From contig JABTUY010000012.1 in assembly GCA_015075165.1 (NCBI GenBank), positions 22,962-86,961 of the forward strand: a DNA stretch of 64,000 bases, read 5' to 3'. The notes under the pieces are model-generated. The model was not told where the DNA came from and searched no databases. It worked only from the letters and a program-made list of their open reading frames with translations. Source of the DNA: Ideonella sp. (GTDB lineage: Bacteria; Pseudomonadota; Gammaproteobacteria; Burkholderiales; Burkholderiaceae_C). This document shows, piece after piece, positions 53,587 to 62,700 of this stretch. Numbering within the stretch: the stretch's first letter is position 1; every line of letters begins with the position of its first letter. Made by a program: the position numbers and the translations under genes.

Positions 53587-55254
53587 ATGTCACACCGCCT
53601 CACGCTGGCCGAATTCGTCGAGCAGGAACTCCGGGTGGCCGAACCGTTGTTCCGCTCGCTGGCCGACGCCGTGCTGACCCAGTGGCGCACCGCCGCACCG
53701 TCACGCCTGGCCAGCGACATGGACGCGCTGCGGGTGATGCACCAGTACCGCGACGATTTCGTGCGCCATGCCGTGCAGTCGCTGCGCGAGCAGACCCAGC
53801 GTCGCGCCGACCCGTTCGCACCGCCGGCCGCCACGCGGCCCGCGCGCCTGGAGCTCTCGCTGGTCGACGACGACGAGATCACCGCCGACATCGAGATCGC
53901 GCGCGTGGTCGAGCGGGCCAACAGCGATCTCGAAGTGCCGCTGCGCGAGCTGCGCACCTACACCTCGGCGCTGGTGGGCGACATCAACGCTGCGCGCGAG
54001 ACGAACCCGCTGCGGCCCGAGGTGTGGGTGCGCGCGCTGATGGCAGCCGCCCGCGGCGTGCCGATCTCCCGCCCGATGCAGATCGCGCTGCTGCGCGGCG
54101 CCGCGCAGCCGCTGATCCAGGCTCTCGGCCAGACCTACCACGACAGCCGCGTGCGTCTGCAGGCGCTGGGCGTCGCGCCGGCGACGCATCGCACGATCGT
54201 CAACGAAGGCGTGGCCACCGAGCTGACCGAGGCGATGCGCACGCGCAAGTCGCTCGAGCGCGGCCCCGACGCCTACGACCCCTACCTCCACGGTCCGGTG
54301 GACCCATCGACCACGACCGACCCCGGCGGGATGATCCTCGACCTGCTGCAGCGCCTGGAGCAGGGCCTGTCGGCGCCAACCCGTCCCGGGGCGTCGACGC
54401 AACCACCGTCGCGTGGAGCGGCGCCCGACGCCTTCGCGCCGTCGCTCACCGCCGACAGCCGCCCGCACGCCGGCCCGCGCGAGCAGCACACGGTCGAACA
54501 CCTGTCACAGCTATACGACGCCATCCTGTCCGATCGCCGGCTGCCGCGCGACAGCCTGCCGTTGTTGTCGCGCCTGTACCCGGCCGTGTTGCGTCAGACG
54601 CTGGCCGAGCCCGACCTGCTCGACGACGCGGGCCATCCCGTGTGGCGCTTCATGGACCACCTGGCGTTCCTGATGCAGACGCGTGCGGTCGGCGACGGCA
54701 AGGCCAACGTGGCGTTCGCCCAGGGTTTGATCGAGCAGCTGATCGGCCAGCGTGGCGCGGACGCGCGGCCATTCCAGTCGGCGACCGACCGCCTGGCGGT
54801 GCACGATCGCCAGCGCTTCGCGCGCGCGGTGGCGGCCGCCAGCACCGACATCGCGTCGCTCGCAGCCAGCCTGCGTCCGACTGCCGATGTACCGCTGCCG
54901 CCTGCACTCGACGCCGGCGGGCCCGAGAGCCAGCCTGCGCCGCTGCGCCGCGGTGGCGATCAGGAGCCGGCCCCGCGCTTGGCGGCCAGCAGTTGGCGTG
55001 CTGGCCTGTGGCTCACGCTGTTCCTGCGCAGCCAGTGGCGACGCGCGTTGATCCTGTGGCGCGCACCGGGCTCCGGACCGCTGCTGCTGCTCGACGCCGG
55101 TGTATCGCGCCACTGGGCGTTGCCGACGGCGGCGATCGAGCGCTTGGCGGCGGCGGGCCTTGCGCGCATGCTCGTGCCACGATCGCTGATGAGCGATGCG
55201 ATCGGCCGCATCGGGCAGGTCTCGCGCGACCCCGGCCCGACGCTGTTCGGCTAG
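53587..55254 (+). CDS. DUF1631 family protein
   Basis: A 555-residue cytoplasmic protein matching DUF1631, a family found mainly in Gamma- and Betaproteobacteria. Its role is uncertain; some members are linked to cyclic-di-GMP or thymidine-phosphorylase annotations without proof. The N-terminal half is helical (residues about 5-230, LRVMHQYRDDFVRHAVQSLRE). A Pro/Thr-rich linker (about 265-310) leads to a second helical region with WRFMDHLAFLMQTR. A C-terminal beta-rich part (WRAGLWLTLFLRSQWRRALILWRAP) resembles a PilZ-like fold. ATG 53587 was chosen, since upstream sequence overlaps the groEL end. Confidence 0.75.
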   Translation: MSHRLTLAEFVEQELRVAEPLFRSLADAVLTQWRTAAPSRLASDMDALRVMHQYRDDFVRHAVQSLREQTQRRADPFAPPAATRPARLELSLVDDDEITADIEIARVVERANSDLEVPLRELRTYTSALVGDINAARETNPLRPEVWVRALMAAARGVPISRPMQIALLRGAAQPLIQALGQTYHDSRVRLQALGVAPATHRTIVNEGVATELTEAMRTRKSLERGPDAYDPYLHGPVDPSTTTDPGGMILDLLQRLEQGLSAPTRPGASTQPPSRGAAPDAFAPSLTADSRPHAGPREQHTVEHLSQLYDAILSDRRLPRDSLPLLSRLYPAVLRQTLAEPDLLDDAGHPVWRFMDHLAFLMQTRAVGDGKANVAFAQGLIEQLIGQRGADARPFQSATDRLAVHDRQRFARAVAAASTDIASLAASLRPTADVPLPPALDAGGPESQPAPLRRGGDQEPAPRLAASSWRAGLWLTLFLRSQWRRALILWRAPGSGPLLLLDAGVSRHWALPTAAIERLAAAGLARMLVPRSLMSDAIGRIGQVSRDPGPTLFG

Positions 55255-55303
55255 GGCCCGCGCCACGCGCGCAGCGTGCGACGCTGCGCCACCATCCGTT
55301 GCA

Positions 55304-55999
55304 TCATGCCGGGCCGTGGCGGCTCGATGTCCACGCTGTCCACGCATGCAGGGTCCGCACCGCGTCATCGAGGCCCTGGCCCGACAGCGCGGAGAACAGC
55401 GTCACGCCGATGTCGGCGTGCTCGGTTGCGATCTCGCCAAGCACCTGCTGTGCCGCATCGAGTGCCCGCTGCCCCTCGCGACGGTTGATCTTGTCGGCCT
55501 TGGTCAGCAGCACCAGCAGCCGCACCTCGCCGCTGGCCACACGCGGGCGGATGAACTCGAGCAACCGGCGGTCGAGCGCGGTGAAGCCGTGGCGCGAATC
55601 GACCAGCATCACCAGGCCCGCCAACTGCGCGCGCTGCGCGAGGTAGTCGGCCAGCACCGCCTGCCAGCGCTGCTTGGCGGCGCGCTCGACCGCCGCGTAG
55701 CCATAGCCCGGTAGGTCAGCCCAGATCGCATCGGGCGCATCGGCAGGACCGAGCCCGAACAGGTTGATGTGCTGTGTGCGCCCAGGCGTCTTCGATGCGA
55801 AGGCCAGTTGCTTGCGCTGCGCCAGCGCATTGATCGCCGACGACTTGCCCGCGTTGCTGCGGCCGACGAACGCGATCTCGGGCAGACCGGGGTCGGGCAG
55901 TTCGTGCAGCCGGCTGGCGGTGACGATGAAGCGGGCCGACTGGGCCCAGGTCCGCGCGGCCCGGGCGGTTGGATCGGTGGCGGCCCCTGGCGCGGTCAT
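55304..55999 (-). CDS. engB: Ribosome biogenesis GTPase YihA/YsxC (EngB)
   Basis: Essential GTPase in large ribosomal subunit assembly. The 231-residue product has G1 GRSNAGKSS at 46-54, a TPGRTQHINLF switch, the DLPGYGYA G3, LTKADK as G4 and FSALSGQG as G5. Length fits the family. The frame runs further upstream but the ATG at 55999 gives a normal N-terminus. It is divergent from cytochrome c4, a common pairing in this order, with 63 bp between. Confidence 0.95.
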   Translation of the reverse strand: MTAPGAATDPTARAARTWAQSARFIVTASRLHELPDPGLPEIAFVGRSNAGKSSAINALAQRKQLAFASKTPGRTQHINLFGLGPADAPDAIWADLPGYGYAAVERAAKQRWQAVLADYLAQRAQLAGLVMLVDSRHGFTALDRRLLEFIRPRVASGEVRLLVLLTKADKINRREGQRALDAAQQVLGEIATEHADIGVTLFSALSGQGLDDAVRTLHAWTAWTSSRHGPA

Positions 56000-56062
56000 G
56001 GGGCATTGTAAAATTCGCAGGTTTTTCTCGACGCCCCTGCCTTTCGCCCGAGGTTGACCGAC

Positions 56063-56680
56063 ATGAAGTCGCGCATTGTTCTGCTGTTGGCCGCCTCGTT
56101 GGCGATGCCCGCCCTGGCCGCCGACGCGCCGGCGTCGTCCAAGCCCGACCCGGCCAAGGGCCAGGCGCTGTCGACACAGGTGTGCGGTGCCTGCCACACC
56201 GCCGACGGCACGCGTGGCGCCGCAGCCAACCCGATCATCGCGGGGCAGCACCCCGAGTACCTGGTCAAGCAGCTCGCCGACTTCAAGTCCGGCAAGCGCG
56301 ACAACGCGATCATGAAGGGCTTCGCCGGCACGCTGTCGGCAGCCGACATGCGCAACGTGGCCGCCTTCTACGGCAGCAAGCAGGCCAAGCCGGGTACGGC
56401 GAAGAACAAGGAGCTCTACCCGCTCGGCCAGAAGATCTACCGCGGCGGCATCGCCGAGAAGAACGTGCCGGCCTGCGCCGGCTGCCACAGCCCCGACGGT
56501 GCCGGAATTCCGGCCCAATATCCGCGCCTGGGAGGCCAGCACGCCGACTATGTCGAGGCCCAGCTCGGCAGCTTCCGCTCCGGCCAGCGCGCCAACAGTG
56601 CGCCGATGGAAGACATCGCCGCTCGCATGAGCGATCGCGAGATCAAGGCCGTCGCCGACTACATCGCCGGCCTGCGCTGA
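56063..56680 (+). CDS. Periplasmic dihaem cytochrome c4
   Basis: Electron carrier between the bc1 complex and terminal oxidases in the periplasm. The 205-residue product has a signal peptide ending AALA (about residue 20). Two class I cytochrome c domains follow, each with one haem-binding site: Cys41-Gly-Ala-Cys44-His45 and Cys138-Ala-Gly-Cys141-His142. This is the diagnostic c4 layout; candidate axial Met residues follow (Met84 and those near residue 180). GAGGT precedes the ATG by 8 bases. Confidence 0.94.
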   Translation: MKSRIVLLLAASLAMPALAADAPASSKPDPAKGQALSTQVCGACHTADGTRGAAANPIIAGQHPEYLVKQLADFKSGKRDNAIMKGFAGTLSAADMRNVAAFYGSKQAKPGTAKNKELYPLGQKIYRGGIAEKNVPACAGCHSPDGAGIPAQYPRLGGQHADYVEAQLGSFRSGQRANSAPMEDIAARMSDREIKAVADYIAGLR

Positions 56681-56810
56681 CGCGGGTGGCGGCCACAGCC
56701 GCCGGCGGCGATCACCGCGCGCCAGCGCCCCGGCGTCGGCCGTGAATTCCGCCGGGGTGCGGGCGCACGCCAGACCCCCGCGGTCGCGCAATGGCCGCTA
56801 TATTGGGCCC

Positions 56811-57182
56811 ATGCCTTACGTTCGCCGCGACGTGCTGGGCGAGGTGGCGAGCCTGCATCGGCACGCCGAAGCCGGTACCTCGGAGTTCCTGCCCGACGAC
56901 CACCCCGACGTGCGCGCCTTTCTCGGCCAGCCCGCGGGTGATTCGAGCGGTTTCGCACGGCTGGACGCCGACTTCGTCCGCGTGCTCGAGGACGTGATCG
57001 ACACACTGGTGTCGAAGAACCTGATCAACATCACCGACCTGCCGCCCGAGGCGCAGGCCAAGCTGTTCTCGCGCAAGACCTTTCGCGAACGCAGTTCGCA
57101 GAACTCGCTGCGCCTGTTCGGCGAGCAGTCGGGCTTCGGCACCGTCATCGACGACACCCAGTTCGACGAGTCGCTGCGCTGA
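56811..57182 (+). CDS. Conserved hypothetical protein (tryptophan-synthase-beta-like small family)
   Basis: A 123-residue soluble protein without signal peptide. It resembles a small conserved proteobacterial family sometimes mislabelled tryptophan synthase beta-like: FLPDDHPDVRAFLG, then DADFVRVLEDVIDTLVSKNLINITDLPPEAQAKL. The real role is unknown. It sits alone between cytochrome c4 and msrP. A TATATT 7 bp before its start is too close to be its -10 unless the mRNA is leaderless. Confidence 0.8.
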   Translation: MPYVRRDVLGEVASLHRHAEAGTSEFLPDDHPDVRAFLGQPAGDSSGFARLDADFVRVLEDVIDTLVSKNLINITDLPPEAQAKLFSRKTFRERSSQNSLRLFGEQSGFGTVIDDTQFDESLR

Positions 57183-57278
57183 GGGTCTTCGCCGCGGCGC
57201 TGCGGCACGAGCCCTGTTTTGGCGTAAGGTGCGGCGGCCCCCGTACGACCCAGGGGCATCGTTCGAAGAGGCGCCAAC

Positions 57279-58244
57279 ATGCTGTTGCCCAAGGACCGCG
57301 GCTTTGTGCACCCGCACCCATCGGAGATCACCGCACCCGAGTTCTTCTTCTCGCGCCGTGCCTGGCTGGGCAGCATGGCCGCGCTGGCCGCGTTCGGCGC
57401 CGACCGCGCTGTGGCGGCCGCCGCGCCTGCGCTGCCGCCGACCGGCGCGCGCAGCACGGTGGCCGGTGCGGTCACGATGGAGAAACTGACCCCGCTCGGC
57501 GATGTCACGAGCTACAACAACTACTACGAGTTCGGCACCGACAAGTCGGACCCGGCGCAATACGCGCACACGCTGAAGACGCGGCCGTGGACGGTGGCGA
57601 TCGAAGGCGAGGTCAAGAAGCCCGGCAGCTTCGGCCTCGACGACCTGCTGAAACTCGCGCCGATGGAAGAACGCGTGTACCGCCTGCGCTGCGTCGAGGG
57701 TTGGTCGATGGTGATTCCGTGGATCGGCTACTCGCTGGCCGAACTCGTCCGCCGCGTCGAGCCGACCGGCAACGCGAAGTACGTCGAGTTCATCACGCTG
57801 GCCGACCGCGCGCAGATGCCGGGCGTGCGCTCGTCGGTGCTGCAGTGGCCGTATGTCGAGGGTCTGCGCCTCGACGAGGCGATGCACCCGTTGACCCTGC
57901 TGACCTTCGGTGTCTACGGCCAGGTGCTGCCGAACCAGAACGGCGCACCGGTGCGCATCGTGGTGCCGTGGAAGTACGGCTTCAAGAGCGCAAAGTCGAT
58001 CGTCAGGATCCGCTTCGTCGAGAAGCAGCCGGCCACCAGCTGGTCGCTGGCCGCGCCGCAGGAGTACGGCTTCTACTCCAACGTGAACCCGTTGGTCGAC
58101 CACCCGCGGTGGAGCCAGGCCAGCGAGCGGCGCATCGGCGATGGCGACCTGTTCGCGAAGAAGCGGCCGACGCTGATGTTCAACGGCTACGAGCCGCAGG
58201 TGGGTTCGCTGTACGCGGGCATGGACCTGCGCAAGCTGTACTGA
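57279..58244 (+). CDS. msrP: Periplasmic methionine sulfoxide reductase, catalytic subunit MsrP
   Basis: Molybdenum enzyme that repairs oxidised methionines in periplasmic proteins. The 321-residue product carries a Tat signal with the twin-arginine motif SRRAWLG at residues 25-31. The Mo ligand Cys138 lies in YRLRCVEGW, and the sulfite-oxidase fold follows ([26 protein letters not shown]). It is folded with its cofactor and then exported by the Tat system. The partner msrQ starts 5 bp later. Confidence 0.95.
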   Translation: MLLPKDRGFVHPHPSEITAPEFFFSRRAWLGSMAALAAFGADRAVAAAAPALPPTGARSTVAGAVTMEKLTPLGDVTSYNNYYEFGTDKSDPAQYAHTLKTRPWTVAIEGEVKKPGSFGLDDLLKLAPMEERVYRLRCVEGWSMVIPWIGYSLAELVRRVEPTGNAKYVEFITLADRAQMPGVRSSVLQWPYVEGLRLDEAMHPLTLLTFGVYGQVLPNQNGAPVRIVVPWKYGFKSAKSIVRIRFVEKQPATSWSLAAPQEYGFYSNVNPLVDHPRWSQASERRIGDGDLFAKKRPTLMFNGYEPQVGSLYAGMDLRKLY

Positions 58245-58249
58245 CGGCC

Positions 58250-58885
58250 GTGCGACGCCTGCTGCAGCACCCGCTGGCCAAGCCGGCGCTGTTCGCGCTG
58301 GCGCTGCTGCCGCTGGCGCTGCTGGTGGCCGGCGTGCTGCAGCGCACGCTCGGCGCCAACCCGGCCGAGGCGCTGATCCGCTCGCTCGGCGACTGGACGC
58401 TGCGCTTCCTGTGCCTGACGCTGGCGGTCACGCCGCTGCGCCAGTGGACCGGGCTAACGGCACTGGCCCGCTTTCGCCGCATGCTCGGGCTCTATACCGC
58501 GTTCTACGCCGCGTTGCACTTCACCGCCTATGCGCTGTTCGACATGGGCCTCGACTGGGGCGACATCGTGCGCGACGTCGCCAAGCGGCCGTTCATCCTG
58601 GTCGGCACCGCAGCGTTCGGGCTGTTGCTGCCGCTGGCAGCCACCTCGTTCAACCGCGCGATTCGCGCCTTGGGCGCGCAGCGCTGGCAGCAGTTGCACC
58701 GCGTGGTCTACGCCGTCGCCGGGCTCGCGCTGCTGCACTTCTTCTGGATGCGCGCCGGCAAGAACGATTTCGCCGAGGTGGCGGTGTACGGCGTCATCCT
58801 CGGCGTCGTGCTCGGCTGGCGGTTGCTGCGTGCGATCTGGCCGCGCCACTTGATGAAACTCGGCAGCCAAAGCGCCAAGGGCTGA
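58250..58885 (+). CDS. msrQ: Haem-binding membrane subunit MsrQ
   Basis: Inner-membrane b-type haem protein that passes quinone-derived electrons to MsrP. The 211-residue product has five or six membrane segments and the ferric-reductase-like His pattern (YAALHFTAYAL, WQQLHRVVYAVAGLALLHFFW). It uses a GTG start 5 bp after msrP, the usual operon order. Downstream lie 239 bp without a convincing gene. Confidence 0.94.
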   Translation: MRRLLQHPLAKPALFALALLPLALLVAGVLQRTLGANPAEALIRSLGDWTLRFLCLTLAVTPLRQWTGLTALARFRRMLGLYTAFYAALHFTAYALFDMGLDWGDIVRDVAKRPFILVGTAAFGLLLPLAATSFNRAIRALGAQRWQQLHRVVYAVAGLALLHFFWMRAGKNDFAEVAVYGVILGVVLGWRLLRAIWPRHLMKLGSQSAKG

Positions 58886-59124
58886 GCCTCGAACGCGATC
58901 AGCGGGCCGGCGCACGCGCCAGGCAGAAGGGCGCAGCAGATCTTCGGAAAGCGCCGGAGCATCGCGAGCCGCCCTTCGAGTCCCCTTCATGACGCGACAG
59001 CCCCCTCGATCGCGGTGGCCCGACGGCGCACCCCAGGGAACGGGGATCGCCGCACCCCGTGAGCGCCGCCTAGCATGCGGTCTAGACGCTCAGCCTCGAG
59101 CGGGCCTGCACACGGGGGACACCA

Positions 59125-59727
59125 TTGATCGCCACGCATGACGCGCAAGCGCTGGAGCCGGCCGAGGCCGCCGATGAACCGCAGGGCCTGCCGTACGGGC
59201 CGGCGCGCACTGCGCTCGACCTTGCCGTGCGCCGGCTCGACGAGGCGGAACTGAGCCGCGAGCCGTCGGCGATGTGCGACGCGCTCGCCGACATCGCGCG
59301 CTGCTATCGCTCGCTGGGGGCGTTCGCCGCGTCGATGGACTTCATGGAGCAGGCGCTGCGCTGGTCGTATGCGATTGGCGGCGTCGACCAGCGCGTGAAC
59401 CTATTGTGCGAACTGGCCGAGCTGTCGTGCGAGGCGGCCGAGGTGGCGCGCCAGCGCGACGACGAACGCCAGGCCCGCGTGGCGCGCGAGTTCGCGCGCG
59501 ACATGGCGTTCGAGGCCACCCGAGTGGCCACGCGCTCCACGGACCCGCACTGGGAGGTCAAGATCCTGCTGCGCGCCAGCGACGTGCTCGACCGCTGCGG
59601 CGACCACGACGACGCGATCACGATGCAGACGCGCGCGATGACGCTGATGTCGAGCCATCCCGAGGTGCTCGACGCCTGGGCCGAAGCCCAGGCCGGCGGC
59701 AGCGGGATCAGCCGCCGCCTGAACTGA
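59125..59727 (+). CDS. Hypothetical TPR-like cytoplasmic protein
   Basis: A 200-residue protein without signal peptide or membrane segment. It looks helical and repeat-like ([36 protein letters not shown] and [26 protein letters not shown]), suggesting tetratricopeptide-type hairpins. No function was recognised. The TTG start was chosen because GGGGGA lies 5 bases upstream. Its 3' end overlaps the 3' end of the convergent uvrA by 20 bp. Confidence 0.65.
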   Translation: MIATHDAQALEPAEAADEPQGLPYGPARTALDLAVRRLDEAELSREPSAMCDALADIARCYRSLGAFAASMDFMEQALRWSYAIGGVDQRVNLLCELAELSCEAAEVARQRDDERQARVAREFARDMAFEATRVATRSTDPHWEVKILLRASDVLDRCGDHDDAITMQTRAMTLMSSHPEVLDAWAEAQAGGSGISRRLN

Positions 59728-62700
59728 CGCCTGAACAGACGCCTGAGCCGGCGGTTGCGCGCCGCGCGCGCGCCAGCACCGGCTGCAGCGCGCGCCCGGT
59801 GTGCGTGCCGCGTGCCACCAGGTCTTCGGGCGTGCCGGTGGCCACCACGCGGCCGCCGCCGGCGCCGCCCTCGGGCCCGAGATCGATCACCCAGTCGGCC
59901 TCGGCGATCACGTCGAGGTCGTGCTCGATCACCAGCACGCTGTGGCCGCCGTCGACCAGGCGGTGCAGCACGCGGATCAGCCGCTCGACATCGGCCATGT
60001 GCAACCCAACCGTCGGCTCGTCGAGCACGTAGAGCGTGTGGGGCGGCTGTTGCCCTCGTCGCGTCACGTCGTCGCGCACTTTGCTCAGCTCGGTCACCAG
60101 CTTGATGCGCTGTGCCTCGCCGCCGCTCAGCGTCGGCGACGGTTGACCGAGCGTGAGGTAGCCCAGCCCCACGTCGTGCAGCAGCCGCAGCGGGTGCGCG
60201 ATGGCCGGCATCGACGCGAAGAACGTCACCGCCTCGTCGACTTCCATGCGCAGCACCTCGCCGATGCTGCGGCCGCGCCAGGTGACGGCCAGCGTCTCGG
60301 GATTGAAGCGCGCGCCGCGGCATTGATCGCACGGCACCTTCACGTCGGGCAGGAAGCTCATCTCGATGGTGCGCAGGCCCTGGCCTTCGCAGCCGGGGCA
60401 GCGGCCATCACCGGTGTTGAACGAGAAGCGCGCCGCCGCGTAGCCGCGCGCCTTGGCCTCCAGCGTCTCGGTGAACAGGCGGCGAATCGTGTCCCAGAAG
60501 CCGATGTAGGTGGCCGGGCACGAGCGCGGCGTCTTGCCGATCGGAGTCTGGTCGACCTCGAGCACGCGATCGACCGCGGGCCAGCCCTCGAGCTCGCGGC
60601 AGCCCACCAGCGGCGGCAGCTTGCCGCGCACGCCGACCATGCTCTGCAGGTTGGCCAGCAGCACGTCGCGCGCCAGCGTGCTCTTGCCCGAGCCCGAGAC
60701 GCCGGTCACCGCGACCAGCCGCTGCAGCGGCAGGTTGACGTCGATGTCGCGCAGGTTGTGCAGGTGCGCGCCGCGCAGGCGCAGCGCCGGCTTGGCGCCG
60801 TGCACGTCGCGCCGCGCCTGCAGCGGGTGCACCAGCGGCTGCGCGAGAAAGCGGCCGGTCACCGAATCGGGGTTCGACGCCACCGCCTGCACCGTGCCCT
60901 CGACCACCAGCCGGCCGCCGCGCTGGCCGGCGCCGGGCCCGATGTCGATCACGTGCTCGGCACGCCGGATCGTGTCTTCGTCGTGCTCGACCACGACCAG
61001 CGTATTGCCCTTGTCGCCCAGCCGCGCCAGCGCATCGAGCAGGATGCGGTTGTCGCGCGGATGCAGGCCGATCGTCGGCTCGTCGAGCACATAGCACACG
61101 CCCTGCAGGTTGCTGCCGAGCTGCGCCGCCAGGCGGATGCGCTGCGCCTCGCCGCCCGACAGCGTCGGCGCGGCGCGGTCGAGCGTCAGATAGCCGAGCC
61201 CCACCTCCTCGAGGAACTGCAGGCGGCTGCGGATCTCGGCGACCACGTCGCGCGCGATGTCGGCGTCGCGGCCGGCGAGCGCGAGCGCCTCGATCCAGCG
61301 GCGCACGTCGGCGACCGAATCGCGCGCCACGTCGACGATCGCGCGGCCGCCGAAGGTGATCGCGCGCGACACCGGGTTCAGGCGCGTGCCGCCGCAATCG
61401 GCGCAGGCGTGCTCGCCGACGCCTTCGACCTCGGGCTCCTCCGACGGAAACGACTGCTCGCGCCCGCGGTCGTCGTCGCTGCGCACCGAATCGTCGTAGG
61501 CCTTGCGCTGCTCGCGCGTCAGCGCCAGCCCGGTGCCGACGCAGGTGGTGCACCAGCCGTGCTTGCTGTTGTACGAGAACATGCGCGGGTCGGGCTCCGG
61601 GTAGCTGGTGCCGCACACCGGGCAGGCGCGCTTGGTGGAGAACACCTGCACGCGGCCGATGCCGGCGCCGGCGGCGGCGCCCGACGGGCCTGCATCCATC
61701 GCCGCGGCCAGGCCGTCGAGCGGCGCCAGCAGGTGCATCACGCCCTTGCCGGCCTCGAGTGCGCGCGCCAGCAGCGTGCGCAGCTCGTCTTCGCGCGCCG
61801 GCTCGATCACCAGGTCGCCCACCGGTAGTTCGAGCGTGTGCTCCTTGAAGCGGTCGAGCCGCGGCCACGGCTCGACCGGCACGAACGCGCCGTCGACGCG
61901 CAGGTGCGTGTGGCCGCGCGCCTTGGCCCACTTGGCCAGATCGGTGTAGACGCCCTTGCGCGCCACCACCAGCGGCGCCAGCAGGCCCACGTGCACGCCG
62001 CGCTGGTCGCGCAGCAGCTGCGCGGCAATGCTCTCGACGCTCTGCGGCCGCACCTCGGCGCCGTCGTGCACGCAGCGCTGCAGGCCCAGCTTGACCCACA
62101 GCAGGCGCAGGAAGTGCCACACCTCGGTGGTGGTGGCCACCGTGCTCTTGCGTCCGCCGCGCGACAGCCGCTGCTCGATCGCCACCGTGGGCGGGATGCC
62201 GAACACCGCATCCACCTCGGGCCGGCCGGCGGGCTGCACGATGCTGCGTGCGTAGGCGTTCAGCGACTCCAGGTAACGCCGCTGCCCCTCGTTGAACAGG
62301 ATGTCGAACGCCAGCGTGCTCTTGCCCGAGCCCGACACGCCGGTGACGACGTTGAACTTGCCGCGCGGCACGTTCACCGTCATCGCCTTCAGGTTGTGCT
62401 CGCGCGCGTTGACGATGCGGATCGCGTCGTCTTCCGGGCCCCGGGCTGCGCGCGCGGCGCGCAGCAGCGCCTGCAGCGGCACGCCCTCGCGCGCCAGCGT
62501 CGGCAGCGGCACGCCCTCGCGCGCCGCGTGCTCGCCGAGGTTGAGCGCCTGCTCGTACTCGCGCAGCGCGCGGCCGGTGTGCGAGTGGCCGTGCGCCTTC
62601 AGGTCTTCCGGCGTGCCGGCGGCCACCAGCTCGCCGCCGCCGTCGCCGCCCTCGGGGCCGAGGTCGATCACCCAGTCGGCGTTGCGGATCACGTCGAGGT

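Noticed and set aside
56799..56804. TATATT before the small conserved gene at 56811
   Set aside because: Only 6 bp lie between it and the ATG, so it could serve only a leaderless transcript; not called as a promoter.
58886..59124. Possible small gene after msrQ (ATG at 58989)
   Set aside because: The frame of about 50 codons is Arg/Pro-rich, has no RBS and no recognisable feature; the gap is treated as non-coding.
59801..61828. 675-residue open frame on the plus strand
   Set aside because: It is antisense to uvrA, with His/Arg/Gln-rich low-complexity product.
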